Of a stretch of DNA of 64,000 nucleotides, positions 17,020 to 27,632 are shown piece after piece. Made by a program: the position numbers and the translations under genes. The notes under the pieces were generated by a model. It made no database searches and had not been told where the DNA came from. It was given only the letters and a program-made list of their open reading frames with translations. Where the stretch lies: NCBI RefSeq assembly GCF_024347335.1, contig NZ_AP025463.1, forward strand, positions 2,542,001 through 2,606,000. The letters are read 5' to 3'. The DNA is from Vibrio celticus. GTDB taxonomy: Bacteria; Pseudomonadota; Gammaproteobacteria; Enterobacterales; Vibrionaceae. The first letter of the stretch is position 1; every line of letters begins with the position of its first letter.

Positions 17020-17340
17020 TTATTCTGGCTTCTGCTTCGCTTCAAACGCCGCTAGTTGCTCAGGTGTCGCTTTTGGTTGGTGGTTTTGTTTCCACTCATC
17101 GTAAGTCATGCCATATACGCGCTCACGAGCGTCATCGATATCCAAGTCTAGGCCTTGTTGCTCAGCTTCCGCTTTATACCACTTGCTGAAACAGTTACGG
17201 CAGAAGCCCGCCAAGATCATAAGGTCGATGTTCTGCACATCCTTATTATTGTCTAAGTGTGCTAGCAGACGACGAAAGGTTGCTGCATCCAGCTTATCTT
17301 GTTCTTCTTGAGAAAGATCTTTGTATTTAAATTCAGCCAC
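17020..17340 (-). CDS. DUF1244 family protein
   Basis: A GTG at 17340 (reading V-A-E-F-K-Y-K) has AAGGAAAG just upstream, so the protein is 106 aa and not the longer frame that runs to 17439. Features of the family are present: LMILAGFCRNCFSKWYKAEA with the conserved cysteine pair, and VYGMTYDEWKQNHQ. DUF1244 proteins are small helical dimers of unknown function. It stands alone between the PLP enzyme terminator and the RND genes. A metal-binding or redox role for the two cysteines is only a possibility. Confidence 0.87.
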   Translation of the reverse strand: MAEFKYKDLSQEEQDKLDAATFRRLLAHLDNNKDVQNIDLMILAGFCRNCFSKWYKAEAEQQGLDLDIDDARERVYGMTYDEWKQNHQPKATPEQLAAFEAKQKPE

Positions 17341-17480
17341 TTTACTTTCCTTTATTCGATTTATTGTATTAATTCGTTGAGCTCTGTTTGTTATACAAAA
17401 AAACCTGCAATTCGCTAGGAGCAAACGCAGGCTTTTCAATATTGTTACACTATTGCATGTTCATTAGCCGTGCGTGTTCA

Positions 17481-20400
17481 TTAACCGTGAGAGGTTCTTC
17501 CCACGTTGTCATGGCTAAGCTCTTTATTAAGCTCCGCTTCCACGTGACCCGGAGAGCGTGTTGAGCCAGAAATCAGTCGGTACATCGCAGGGATAACAAA
17601 CAGAGTAACCAATGTCGCGAAGCCCATACCGAAGAAGATAACCGTACCCACTGCCACTCGGCTTTCATAGCCTGCGCCCGTTGAAGTAATCAATGGGATT
17701 GCACCCGCTAGTGTCGTAAATGCCGTCATCATGATTGGACGCAAGCGTCGAGCCGAAGCATCAATGATCGCCTTTTCAAACTCAATACCACGGTCACGGA
17801 GTTGGTTAGCAAACTCAACGATCAAGATACCGTTTTTAGTTACCATGCCGATCAACATGATCATACCAATCTGGCTGTAGACGTTGAGCCCTTGACTCAT
17901 CACTACCAAGCCTAAGAAGCCACCAAAGATACCCATAGGTACGGTGAACATCACCACCAGCGGGTTAATAAAGCTCTCAAACTGCGCTGCAAGTACCAAG
18001 TACGCAACTAACATCGCTAACGCAAACACCACTAAGATGCTTGATTGGTTCTCTTTGAAGTCTTTAGACTCACCTGAGTAGCTCACAGAGATGTCACCCG
18101 GTAGCTGTTCAATCGCTTGCTCATCAAGGAAATCCAGAGCATCACCCAGTGTGTAACCTTCCATTAGGTTAGCTTTGATGGTCACCGACTTTTGCTTGTT
18201 GTAGTGCGACAAACGAATCGATGATGCCACTTCTTCAATGTGTGTCAGTGTATCAAGCGTTACTAGCTCGCCTGACTGAGTTCGCATGTAGATTTGGCTT
18301 AAATCGTTGGCGTTGTTGAAGCTGTTCTCATCACCACGCAGGTAAACATCGTACTCTTCACCACGGTCAACGAAGGTGGTTTCACTGCGTCCGCCAAGCA
18401 TGATTTCTAAGGTATCTGAGATGTCTGAAACGCTAACACCTAGCTCTGCTGCACGCTGTTTGTCTACAGTTACCAATAGCTCTGGTGTTTTCTCAGAGTA
18501 ATCAATGTCCGCGCCTTCCATCATTGGAGAGTCTTCAGCCGCTTGTTTTAAGAGCTCTGCCCACTTCTGAAGTTCAGAGTAATCAGAACCGCCAAGTACG
18601 AATTGAACAGGCTCACTTGAACCACCTTTGAAGCCCGGCATGAACGGGAATACACGCACATCTGGAATGCCGTTCAACGATTTACGAACTTCGTTCAACG
18701 CTTCTTGTGCGGTAACGTCACGCTCATTCCAATCTTCTAGGATCATGATGACGAAACCTGTTTGGTCGCCGGCATTACCGCCGAATGCTGGTGATTGAAT
18801 ACTGAATGACTTCAAGAAGCCTTGACCAAGCAATGGCATTAGACGTTCTTCAACAATGTCCATGTTGGCAGACATGCGGTTGTAACTGGTTGCATCTGCG
18901 CCACGAACAAACGCAAAGATAACACCACGGTCTTCTTGCGGAGTAAGCTGTGCTGGCACTTGTTGCATCAAACCATAGCTACCACCCAAACATGCGATAA
19001 TGATGATAGGAGCAGCCCAACGCCAATTTAACGCGCGGCGTAATACCGAGCGGTATCCAGACTCTAATTTACCAAATACACGTTCAACAAACAGATTAAA
19101 GCGGTTTGGTTTCACGTTCGCTTTTAGGATTTTACTGCCTAGCACTGGCGTTAGCGTCAATGCAACTAGCGACGAGAAGATCACCGACATAGCAAGCAAT
19201 ACCGAGAACTCGGTAAACAGCAGACCTACCATGCCGTCCATGAACGAGATTGGTAGGAATACCATTACCAATACAAGCGTTGTTGCGATTACCGCGAAGC
19301 CTACTTCACGAGTACCTTTATAGGCAGCAAGCAGCGGTGACTCACCACGTTCAATATGGTGGAAAATGTTCTCAACCACCACGATCGCATCATCGACCAC
19401 CAAACCAATCGACAAGATAAGTGCCATCAAGGTAATCAGGTTGATAGAGAAACCGAAGTAGTACGCGGCAATAAACGACGAGATCAGAGATACAGGTACG
19501 GTTACCGCTGGAATAAGTGTTGCACGTGCTTGACCAATAAAGATGTAAAGCACAAGGATAACCAAGCCGCCCGTGATAAAGAGCGTGCTGTAAACCTCTG
19601 AGATAGAACGATCGATGAAGACTGTTGAGTCATAGTCGACAGCTAAACGAGTGCCATCTGGCAAGAACTTTTGAATTGCTTCGACTTCTTTATGTACTAG
19701 GTCAGCCACTTCAAGCGGGTTTGCATCTGATTGAGGCACAATACCCATACTGACGTTAACAACGCCGTCACTCTTAAAGGTCGAGTTCTCGTTTTCTGCG
19801 CCAATGTAAACATCCGCTACGTCTTTTAAGTAGATAGGTGTGTTATCAGAAGCGCGTTTTACCACTAAGTATTCGAAATCTTCCGCTTCAGTGTAAGAAC
19901 GAGCGGTACGAACCGACATCACAATTGCATCGTTACGTACTTCACCACCTGGGCTTTCAATGTTCTCACTGTTCAACGCAGAAGTGATGTCCGAGGTAGT
20001 AACACCGCGACCAGCCATCTGAGCAGGTTTCAGCTTCACGTACATTACTTTGTACAAGCCACCGGAGATATCCACCGAGCTCACGCCTGAGATCAAACTA
20101 AAGCGGTCAATCAACACACGTTCTGTATAGTCGGTTAACTGCGTTCGGTCCATCTCCGTCGAGCTTAAGTTGATGTAGACCGAGGCTTCACCACTGCCGT
20201 TGTTCTTATAAACAATCGGGTCACCGGCTTCATCGGGCAATGAACGCTGCGCACGAGCTACCGCATCACGAACATCACTCACACCGGTATTGAGATCGTA
20301 ACCAAGCTCAAAAGTAATCGTGATACGCGACATACCGTTACGCGTTGTGGATTCGATCTCATCGATACCACTAATGCCGGATAACTGGTCTTCAAGGTTG

Positions 20401-20594
20401 GAGGTTATTTGGCTTTCAATGATGGTGGCAGACGCCCCCTCATAACGAGTACTGATCGATACCACCGGGCTTTCAATATCTGGCATCTCACGAACCGCAA
20501 GCTTATTGAAAGAGACAATACCAAACACAACCAATAATAGGCTCAATACGACAGCCGCTACTGGTCTCTTTACAGAAAAATCAGATAACAACAT
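17481..20594 (-). CDS. RND family efflux permease (AcrB/MexB type inner-membrane pump)
   Basis: The 1037-residue protein has RND architecture: TM1 at residues about 10-30, a large periplasmic loop, TM2-6, a second loop and TM7-12. Signatures include GLVVDDAIVVVENIFHHIER in TM4 with the proton-relay aspartates, and AGAIPLITSTGAGYESR near the C-terminus. Its ATG overlaps the adaptor stop (TAATG), so the two are translated together. It would expel drugs, detergents or bile-like compounds through a TolC channel encoded elsewhere. No outer-membrane gene is present here. The HAE1 branch is likely. Confidence 0.93.
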   Translation of the reverse strand: MLLSDFSVKRPVAAVVLSLLLVVFGIVSFNKLAVREMPDIESPVVSISTRYEGASATIIESQITSNLEDQLSGISGIDEIESTTRNGMSRITITFELGYDLNTGVSDVRDAVARAQRSLPDEAGDPIVYKNNGSGEASVYINLSSTEMDRTQLTDYTERVLIDRFSLISGVSSVDISGGLYKVMYVKLKPAQMAGRGVTTSDITSALNSENIESPGGEVRNDAIVMSVRTARSYTEAEDFEYLVVKRASDNTPIYLKDVADVYIGAENENSTFKSDGVVNVSMGIVPQSDANPLEVADLVHKEVEAIQKFLPDGTRLAVDYDSTVFIDRSISEVYSTLFITGGLVILVLYIFIGQARATLIPAVTVPVSLISSFIAAYYFGFSINLITLMALILSIGLVVDDAIVVVENIFHHIERGESPLLAAYKGTREVGFAVIATTLVLVMVFLPISFMDGMVGLLFTEFSVLLAMSVIFSSLVALTLTPVLGSKILKANVKPNRFNLFVERVFGKLESGYRSVLRRALNWRWAAPIIIIACLGGSYGLMQQVPAQLTPQEDRGVIFAFVRGADATSYNRMSANMDIVEERLMPLLGQGFLKSFSIQSPAFGGNAGDQTGFVIMILEDWNERDVTAQEALNEVRKSLNGIPDVRVFPFMPGFKGGSSEPVQFVLGGSDYSELQKWAELLKQAAEDSPMMEGADIDYSEKTPELLVTVDKQRAAELGVSVSDISDTLEIMLGGRSETTFVDRGEEYDVYLRGDENSFNNANDLSQIYMRTQSGELVTLDTLTHIEEVASSIRLSHYNKQKSVTIKANLMEGYTLGDALDFLDEQAIEQLPGDISVSYSGESKDFKENQSSILVVFALAMLVAYLVLAAQFESFINPLVVMFTVPMGIFGGFLGLVVMSQGLNVYSQIGMIMLIGMVTKNGILIVEFANQLRDRGIEFEKAIIDASARRLRPIMMTAFTTLAGAIPLITSTGAGYESRVAVGTVIFFGMGFATLVTLFVIPAMYRLISGSTRSPGHVEAELNKELSHDNVGRTSHG

Positions 20595-21670
20595 TAGTTA
20601 GCGCCTTCTTGTGCTTTTTTTTCACTTGCTGCATCAGCTGGGCGATTGACGGCAAGCTCTTGAACCAAAACACCATCACGCATATTCACTATGCCCTGCA
20701 CTACAATTTTCTGACCAATGTCGATGCCTTTGTCGATCACGACTTCGTTGTCGATACGAGCACCAAGGAACACTTCGGTTCGTGTCGCTTTGTTATCTTC
20801 GCCAATGACATAAACAAAACGTTTAGTACCTGAGTATTCAAGTGCTTGAACTGGAATAATGGGTGCTTCCACCGGTGGAAAGTCCATATCAGCTGCCACT
20901 AACATGCCCGGCTTTAAGTAATCATTATTGTTGTCGAAGTGAATTCGAACTCGAAGGTTCAAGGTTTCAGCGTTAATACGAGAATCAATGCCCACTACAG
21001 TGCCAGTGAACTGAGTATCTCCCCATGCACTGGTGCGAGCCGTCACTTTCATGCCTTTAGATAGCTTGGAAAGATAACGCTCAGGGATCTGGAGGTCTAA
21101 CTGCATTACTGAAAGGTCATCTAAGGTCACTAGTTCAGTACCTGCTGTCACCATTTTACCGCGGCTAAAGTCGATAAAGCCGACCGTGCCAGAAAAAGGC
21201 GCGCTAATGTGTAAGTCTTTAAGATTAGCATTCGCAGCAGCTAGGCGAGCATTGGCGATCTCTACATTAGTTTTCTGAGCGTCAATTTCAGTTTGCGTGA
21301 TCGCGTTGCGTTTCACTAGTCGTTGGAATTCCGCTAGCTTACGTTTCTCGTCTTTTAAATACGCTTGCGCCTCTGCAACCGCCGCTTTCGCTTTATCATC
21401 GTCGAGCTGGACCAACATCTGCCCTTTGGTGACATCTTGATTGGCCTTGATGTTGATAGAGTCCACTCTGCCAGCCACTTCAGAAGTAATCATGACAGAT
21501 TGCTCGGCTTCTAACTTGCCGACCAAAGAAAGAGATTGGCTAACTTGGTGGATATCAACTTGCTCAGTAACAACAGTGACAGTGCTAGGGCCCATACGCT
21601 TAGCAAGTGCGGCTGGAGACGCCATAAGAATAGACAAGCTAAGCAGGGTTAAAACAGATTTATGCTTCAT
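20594..21670 (-). CDS. RND efflux periplasmic adaptor (membrane fusion protein)
   Basis: I use the ATG at 21670 (358 aa), which gives the signal peptide MKHKSVLTLLSLSILMASPA; a TTG 15 bases upstream is possible. The order is lipoyl half-motif (VGKLEAEQSVMITSEVAGRV), alpha-helical hairpin (about residues 90-150), second lipoyl half (LHISAPFSGTVGFIDF) and beta-barrel. It bridges the RND pump and an outer-membrane TolC-type channel. No lipobox is seen, so it is held by its partners. It is the first gene of the two-gene operon; there is no linked regulator. Confidence 0.92.
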   Translation of the reverse strand: MKHKSVLTLLSLSILMASPAALAKRMGPSTVTVVTEQVDIHQVSQSLSLVGKLEAEQSVMITSEVAGRVDSINIKANQDVTKGQMLVQLDDDKAKAAVAEAQAYLKDEKRKLAEFQRLVKRNAITQTEIDAQKTNVEIANARLAAANANLKDLHISAPFSGTVGFIDFSRGKMVTAGTELVTLDDLSVMQLDLQIPERYLSKLSKGMKVTARTSAWGDTQFTGTVVGIDSRINAETLNLRVRIHFDNNNDYLKPGMLVAADMDFPPVEAPIIPVQALEYSGTKRFVYVIGEDNKATRTEVFLGARIDNEVVIDKGIDIGQKIVVQGIVNMRDGVLVQELAVNRPADAASEKKAQEGAN

Positions 21671-21691
21671 AATAATGGTCTGCAAGTAAGG

Positions 21692-21857
21692 TTATACCAA
21701 TCACAATGAGCAAGTGGTCAGAAATAGCGTAGGAAAAAGGCTTGAGAACAAGACAGGATTTTCGATAAATAGTTATTCTACAATCAAAAATTCTAACGCC
21801 GTTATCGAGCATTTTAACAAGCTAGGATGACACCTTTATTTACTACGATTGGTATTA
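21692..21857. repeat. MITE-like noncoding repeat with terminal inverted repeats
   Basis: ATACCAATC at 21694-21702 and GATTGGTAT at 21847-21855 are complementary ends of a 166-bp gene-free block. Palindromic blocks with this kind of end are, from memory, dispersed in many Vibrio genomes, but copy number here cannot be judged. Confidence 0.55.
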
Positions 21858-22117
21858 TTACCTATAAATGAAATTAACCGTATTCTATCAACTGATGAAT
21901 GCTGTAACGTCAAGAAGTGTAAATCTAGATTAAATTCCATTTACGTTTCTTCACGTTCTAGACACATTGAATAGAATACAGAAAGCCAATTACCTCAAGG
22001 TGTTATCTATCAGTACGTAAACCTTAGTACAGATGTTCACTTCACGAGCAATATGCGTACTTTTCGCCATCTTTGCCCAAAAAGGCAGCATTTAACACAA
22101 AACCATAAGAAAAACCC
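21858..22117. other. Gene-free region upstream of the tRNA promoter
   Basis: No supported coding frame or clear RNA gene. It is AT-rich and lies between the MITE-like repeat and the tRNA-Tyr promoter. Confidence 0.5.
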
Positions 22118-22145
22118 TTTACAGGTTTAGCGTGTTTGCTATGAT
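22118..22145 (+). promoter_or_regulatory. Sigma-70 promoter of the tRNA-Tyr array
   Basis: TTTACA (22118-22123) and TATGAT (22140-22145) are separated by 16 bases. A GC-rich stretch (GCGCTCCGC) follows the -10 box, the discriminator type seen in stringently controlled stable-RNA promoters. Confidence 0.75.
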
Positions 22146-22221
22146 GCGCTCCGCACTTGAGAGATGCGTTGGGAAAAACATCTCTTTAGCCTATCCATTA
22201 TGAGTTAGGAAAAAACACCCT

Positions 22222-22306
<85 letters not shown>

Positions 22307-22409
22307 TATTTCTTCTTACCTCTTTTAAGAGTTAAGAGAGCAACCTGATTGATGGGCTTATGGGAAAACATCAATTTAGGCTTACTTTGTGAAGAGTAAG
22401 ACACACCCT

Positions 22410-22494
<85 letters not shown>

Positions 22495-22596
22495 TATTCT
22501 TCTTACCTCTTTTAAGAGTTAAGAGAACAACCTGATTGATAGGCTTATGGGAAAACATCAATTTAGGCTTACTTTGTGAAGAGTAAGACACACCCT

Positions 22597-22681
<85 letters not shown>

Positions 22682-22783
22682 TATTCTTCTTACCTCTTTC
22701 GAGAGTTAAGAGAACAACCTAGTTGATGGGCTTATGGGAAAACATCAATTTAGGCTTACTTTGTGAAAAGTAAGACACACCCT

Positions 22784-22868
<85 letters not shown>

Positions 22869-22970
22869 TATTCTTCTTACCTCTTTCGAGAGTTAAGAGA
22901 ACAACCTAGTTGATGGGCTTATGGGAAAACATCAATTTAGGCTTACTTTGTGAAAAGTAAGACACACCCT

Positions 22971-23055
<85 letters not shown>

Positions 23056-23157
23056 TATTCTTCTTACCTCTTTTGAGAGTTAAGAGAACAACCTGATTGA
23101 TGGGCTTATGGGAAAACATCAATTTAGGCTTACTTTGTGAAGAGTAAGACACACCCT

Positions 23158-23242
<85 letters not shown>

Positions 23243-23344
23243 TATTCTTCTTACCTCTTTTAAGAGTTAAGAGAACAACCTGATTGATGGGCTTATGGGA
23301 AAACATCAATTTAGGCTTACTTTGTGAAAAGTAAGACACACCCT

Positions 23345-23429
<85 letters not shown>

Positions 23430-23452
23430 TATTCTCCTTAATTGGAAAATCG

Positions 23453-23482
23453 AAAAGCCAACTCATTGAGTTGGCTTTTTTC
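23453..23482 (+). terminator. Terminator of the tRNA-Tyr array
   Basis: AAAAGCCAACTCA (23453-23465) pairs with TGAGTTGGCTTTT just after it, ending in a T-run. Confidence 0.9.
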
Positions 23483-23592
23483 GTTTCTGTGTATAATATT
23501 TCTCTGTACCCGTTACCTTTCTCGTTCAACGATCTTGATAACCTATCATCCAAGTTGAGAAACTTCTCTCAACAACTGAATAAAAGTCAAAT

Positions 23593-24267
23593 ATGCAGCT
23601 ACAAACTCTAGGAAAAGGACGCTTCGAAACTGAGTGGACTGAAGACAAGCAACTAATCGAACAAACCATTCGTGATTGTATTTGTACGAGAAGAATATTT
23701 GAGGAAAATGAAAAGTTATTAACTCAAGGAGAGCATGTAGATAACCTTTACCTTGTTGATTCTGGAAGAGTTTCTATGGGAATGACAGCTCGCAACGGTA
23801 AAACATTTTTGTTAGGTACTCTTGAGTGTGAGCAACAAGTCTTCGGGGAAATGGAATTCTTTACCGGATACCGCTGCCAAATGGATATTATGCCAATCGA
23901 GCCCGTTAACGTATCTATCATTGATGCTCAAAAGCTAAAGAAGTACTTGTTAGAACAACCTAGGCTTTCTCTCTATTTCGCTAGCGCTATCGCTATTGAC
24001 TATCAAGACACGGTCGAGATCCTAACAAGGCGTCTTCTATATCCGATTACTTATAATGTTGCCTACGATATTTATCATCAATATTTGAATGACTTACCCG
24101 TCGATGGCTTTCAAAAAAATTACCTCGAAGCAGAACGTTTTGCTACAACTGATAGAGTCTACCGCCGCGCAGTGAAAGAGCTTGAGAGCAAAGGTTTTAT
24201 TGCTAAAGAAAAGAAAGGACTAAGGATTCTTGATCTAGAAGGGCTTAGAAAATTTGCGGAGCAATAA
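23593..24267 (+). CDS. Crp/Fnr family transcriptional regulator (YeiL-like)
   Basis: The 224-residue protein has a cyclic-nucleotide-binding beta-barrel (LLTQGEHVDNLYLVDSGRVS, then GEMEFFTGYRCQMDI) and a C-terminal winged helix (RFATTDRVYRRAVKELESKG). Several cAMP-contact residues of CRP are not recognisable, so the effector may differ or be absent. It has no FNR-type cysteine cluster at the N-terminus. It stands alone between the tRNA array and a convergent transporter pseudogene. Target genes are unknown; the neighbouring deoD-transporter unit is one possibility. Confidence 0.85.
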   Translation: MQLQTLGKGRFETEWTEDKQLIEQTIRDCICTRRIFEENEKLLTQGEHVDNLYLVDSGRVSMGMTARNGKTFLLGTLECEQQVFGEMEFFTGYRCQMDIMPIEPVNVSIIDAQKLKKYLLEQPRLSLYFASAIAIDYQDTVEILTRRLLYPITYNVAYDIYHQYLNDLPVDGFQKNYLEAERFATTDRVYRRAVKELESKGFIAKEKKGLRILDLEGLRKFAEQ

Positions 24268-24317
24268 AGGCCTGCACAAATACAGACCTTTTCAGTGTCG
24301 CTTAAACCGATAACTAT

Positions 24318-25285
24318 TTATGCAGTTTGAGTTTGATTGGATTGGCTTGCTTTGTACTTTGTAGATGCAATAAGCATCACCAACACAACAGCATATATTG
24401 CAGGGATGGCATACATAACTGTTTGTAAGCCAACAATACTTTCCATCATAGAGCTAATCGCAGGGCTAAACATTGCACCAGCACTGCCGCTAACCAATAT
24501 ATAAGAAACATTCTTACTTGATGCATTGCGCACAAATGACACACCATAAGCAATGAAAGCATTATAAAGTGCAGCACAAGCAAACCCGTAACCATAAGTC
24601 AGGTAAGAGAGCCATTCTAGTTGATTTGTAGTAACGATGACGCTCGTTATCACCATTGCAAGTGTAATGATCGTCAATAAGAAGTACTGAATCTTCATAC
24701 GCGACACAATGACAGTCGAAACTAAAGCACCAACCAACGCTGCTGACCAATACTGAGTAATAATGTTACCCGCTTGTTCAAATGGAATATCGAACTTCTC
24801 TTTCACAAACATTGGAGCCCAAGTTAAGAAAGTATAAAGGGCAAGCATTCCTAAGAATAGTCCGATACCACCACTAATAATGCCGAAGTTCCATTCAGAC
24901 TTTGATTCAGTTTGTGTTGCGCTTTCATCACCACATTGATTGAAGTTAGTCAGCAAAGCGATAAACATTGTTGCCAATGCAACCACGCCAACACTCAAGT
25001 AACTGATGCTCCAATTCATTGCATTAGTAAGTGCGTAAGTGGTGATCATTGGGAACACAACACCTGCAATGTTAAATGTCGCGTCTTGTACCACTAACAT
25101 TGTGCTCTGAATTTTGTCTTTCCATAATGAAACGACAATAGTACCAGCGATACACAGACCAACACCTCCACAAAAACCAATAATAGCCATACATAACATC
25201 ACGATCGATAACGAAGGTGCAATGTAAAGGCCTAATGAGGACAGTGCGATAATGCCATAGCACAACACCGTCATGCGTTTAATAC
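24318..25285 (-). pseudogene. C-terminal fragment of a TsgA-like MFS transporter, cut by IS66
   Basis: The fragment carries most of the transporter (about ten membrane segments; an isolated ATG at 25274 gives 318 aa). Removing the IS66-family element and one 8-bp duplication joins it in frame to the N-terminal part at 27653-27857, giving VGIKRMTVLCYG at the junction and a 390-aa protein. The restored N-terminus resembles TsgA-type MFS carriers. It follows deoD in one transcription unit, which suggests a nucleoside or related substrate. The split almost certainly abolishes transport. Confidence 0.85.
25278..25285 (+). repeat. Target-site duplication, left copy (IS66-family element)
   Basis: TTTAATAC abuts the left IS end and recurs at 27645-27652. 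Eight bases is the usual IS66 duplication length. Confidence 0.93.
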
Positions 25286-25312
25286 GTAAGCGTCTAATTA
25301 AGCAGTGAGGCC

Positions 25313-26842
25313 TTATTCAACCTCATCTATTTCTAAGTTCCAAGGCATAAGATCGTTCAGATCGTCTTGAAGGGATCGCGTTGGTAGCACTTTGAACAAG
25401 TGTGCGAAGTAGTAATACGGGTTGATATTATTCGCCCGACACGTCATCACTAAGCTATACAAGTTGGCACTTGCTGTAGCGCCCTCAACCGAGGTTGAGA
25501 ACATCCAGTTTTTCCGGCCCGTTGTAAACGGGCGGATGTCTCGCTCAGTCACATTATTATCAATGCTGATGTCGCCATCTTCTAGATAGGTGAGCAACTT
25601 AGGCCATTGATTGACCGTGTAATTGATGGCGCCACCGAGCTGACTTTTCGGTAGCACTTTTTCCTGGCTTTCCAGCAACCACTCGTGGAACTTGTCTAAG
25701 ATAGGTTTTGATTTTTGTTGGCGTAACTGCTGCCTTTCGATAGCACTTAAGCCTTTAGCTTCTTGCTCAATGCCATAAAGCTTGGCGATAAAGTTAATTG
25801 CCTTTTCAATACGGCCTGATTTCTTCTTCGGTTGGGCTTTTTGTGCATCAGTAAATTTGCGCCTGACATGCGCTAAGCAACCGGCTTGGCTGACATTGTC
25901 GAGACCGTTATAAGCTTGATAACCGTCGGTAAGCAGGTAACCGGAATAATCACCTAAGAAGTCTTTGACGCATTGTCCCGCTCGACTTGGTTGATAGTCG
26001 TAAATCACCACAGGCTGTTTGACGAACTCGCCGCTACGATAGACCCACATGTAAGATTTGCTCTGAGCACTTCGGTCTTGCTCTCGCAGTACTTGAACGG
26101 TGGTTTCATCGGCGCAGATTAGCTTCTCATTCAGTAAATGGGCTTTCATCGCTTCAACGATGACATTCACCTTATTACCCAGTTGCACACACCAGTTGGC
26201 AAGCGTCCCACGGCTTAAGTCAATATCAGAACGTTTTAAAATCTCAACCTGACGATACAGCGGCAGCGCATCAACATACTTCGCTGTCACGACTGCGGCG
26301 AAAGCTTCAGGGCTACCCATGCTTTTCGGGAGCATATTGGCTGGTCGAGGCGCTGTGATAATTTTGCTGCTGGTTTGTGTCTTTTCACACTGACGGCAAG
26401 CGTACTTGGTACGCTCATGGCGCACGACGCTGACTTTCTGAGGGATGATTTTTAGCTCTTCCGAGACTTCGGTACCGCATTCATGCAGCGGTTCATTACA
26501 GCATTCACAGTAAGGGGCATTGAGTGTGTGCTGATGTACTTCACGCTCTAACTCTGCAGGGAGCACTTTTCGGCCCTTCTTATGATGCTTGGGAGCTGGT
26601 TTTGGTAATGCATTCTGCTGCTCGGCTTCGTTGAAAGTGCCTTTGGGCTCTTTTTCGCTTTTGGCCGAGAAGCGTTTGGATTTACTCAAGTTAAGCTGCT
26701 CAAGGAGCAACTGCATTTTGTTTTCTAACTCAACGACTTCCTCAGCTTGAGTGTCGACCGTCTTTTTGAGTGCACTGTTCTCTTCCTGTAGCTTAAGCAG
26801 CATCGCTTTGAGTTGTTCTACATCATCAGGAAGTTCGGTCAT
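25313..26842 (-). CDS. tnpC: IS66 family transposase TnpC
   Basis: The 509-residue transposase has the N-terminal leucine-rich coiled coil (LKAMLLKLQEENSALKK) and the zinc-finger segment with paired cysteines (PYCECCNEPLHECG, YACRQCEKT). The DDE core follows: LICADETTVQVLRE, LLTDGYQAYNGL and later NNVTERDIRPFTTGRKNW with the acid motif. An IS66 C-terminal segment closes it. It is full length and intact. In this family TnpC needs TnpA and TnpB for efficient transposition. Confidence 0.95.
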   Translation of the reverse strand: MTELPDDVEQLKAMLLKLQEENSALKKTVDTQAEEVVELENKMQLLLEQLNLSKSKRFSAKSEKEPKGTFNEAEQQNALPKPAPKHHKKGRKVLPAELEREVHQHTLNAPYCECCNEPLHECGTEVSEELKIIPQKVSVVRHERTKYACRQCEKTQTSSKIITAPRPANMLPKSMGSPEAFAAVVTAKYVDALPLYRQVEILKRSDIDLSRGTLANWCVQLGNKVNVIVEAMKAHLLNEKLICADETTVQVLREQDRSAQSKSYMWVYRSGEFVKQPVVIYDYQPSRAGQCVKDFLGDYSGYLLTDGYQAYNGLDNVSQAGCLAHVRRKFTDAQKAQPKKKSGRIEKAINFIAKLYGIEQEAKGLSAIERQQLRQQKSKPILDKFHEWLLESQEKVLPKSQLGGAINYTVNQWPKLLTYLEDGDISIDNNVTERDIRPFTTGRKNWMFSTSVEGATASANLYSLVMTCRANNINPYYYFAHLFKVLPTRSLQDDLNDLMPWNLEIDEVE

Positions 26843-26928
26843 GGTTAGGGCTCGTTATCTATCATTTCCACTTAGTCTGACAGCGAAAAAGGATCGTTCA
26901 AGCCCAATATGATGATCAGTATTCTAGC

Positions 26929-27273
26929 TCACACTTCTCGACCATAAAGGGGCTGATGAGCCTTAGGGTTTTCAAGATTCAGCCCAGATAATAGCCAGTT
27001 AAGTTGTTGAGTTGAGATATGGATATGACCCGCTGCTGTAGGTCTGGGCCATTTAAAGCGGCCTTTCTCTAATCGGCGATAGTAGAGCCAAAATCCGTTG
27101 GTGTCCCAAAAGAGAATTTTGATTTTATCTCGGCCACGATTGCAAAAGATGAACCACGCGCTGCTTAATGGATCCATTTCTAACACGTCTGCGACAATGA
27201 GAGACAGACCATCAATCGACTTTCTCATGTCGGTAATACCCGAGACGAGATAAACGGCACCACTTGGGATCAT
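26929..27273 (-). CDS. tnpB: IS66 family accessory protein TnpB
   Basis: The 114-residue protein matches the IS66 Orf2/TnpB family: SGITDMRKSIDGLSLIV, FCNRGRDKIKILFWDTNGF and RRLEKGRFKWP. The start overlaps the tnpA stop by four bases. Its precise role in transposition is unresolved. Confidence 0.95.
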   Translation of the reverse strand: MIPSGAVYLVSGITDMRKSIDGLSLIVADVLEMDPLSSAWFIFCNRGRDKIKILFWDTNGFWLYYRRLEKGRFKWPRPTAAGHIHISTQQLNWLLSGLNLENPKAHQPLYGREV

Positions 27274-27569
27274 TGCAGCGCCTTAAGCCAAGTTTGAATT
27301 TGTGTCAGTGATAACGAGGTCGGCAGCTCTGCTTTAAGTCCATTCGGTAGATGAACAACAACCGTCTCTGCACTTAATGATGGACGATCATTCATTACCA
27401 CTTGGTGGGCGATTTGTTCATCATCAGTTTGTTTGAGTTTCTTCAACCAATAATGAAAAGTGGCGTAATTGATGTCGTGCTCTTTGCAAAACTGCGGAAC
27501 AGAAAGTCCGCTTTCTTGCTGGTTAGAGACAATGGTCGTCCAATGTTGGTGTTTTTCAGATTGAGTCAT
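27270..27569 (-). CDS. tnpA: IS66 family accessory protein TnpA
   Basis: The 99-residue protein is the first IS66 gene. It contains a helix-turn-helix-like segment, GLSVPQFCKEHDINYATFHY followed by WLKKL, typical of the family. It precedes tnpB with a four-base overlap and probably binds the IS ends. Confidence 0.93.
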   Translation of the reverse strand: MTQSEKHQHWTTIVSNQQESGLSVPQFCKEHDINYATFHYWLKKLKQTDDEQIAHQVVMNDRPSLSAETVVVHLPNGLKAELPTSLSLTQIQTWLKALQ

Positions 27570-27632
27570 AGTTCCTCCGTTAGGTTGGAAAAACTATGAC
27601 AAAGGCTGGTTGGAATTAGAACGTGTGGTTAA

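Noticed and set aside
17341..17439. N-terminal extension of the DUF1244 gene
   Set aside because: The extra residues are unlike the family and a GTG with a good ribosome-binding site is present at 17340.
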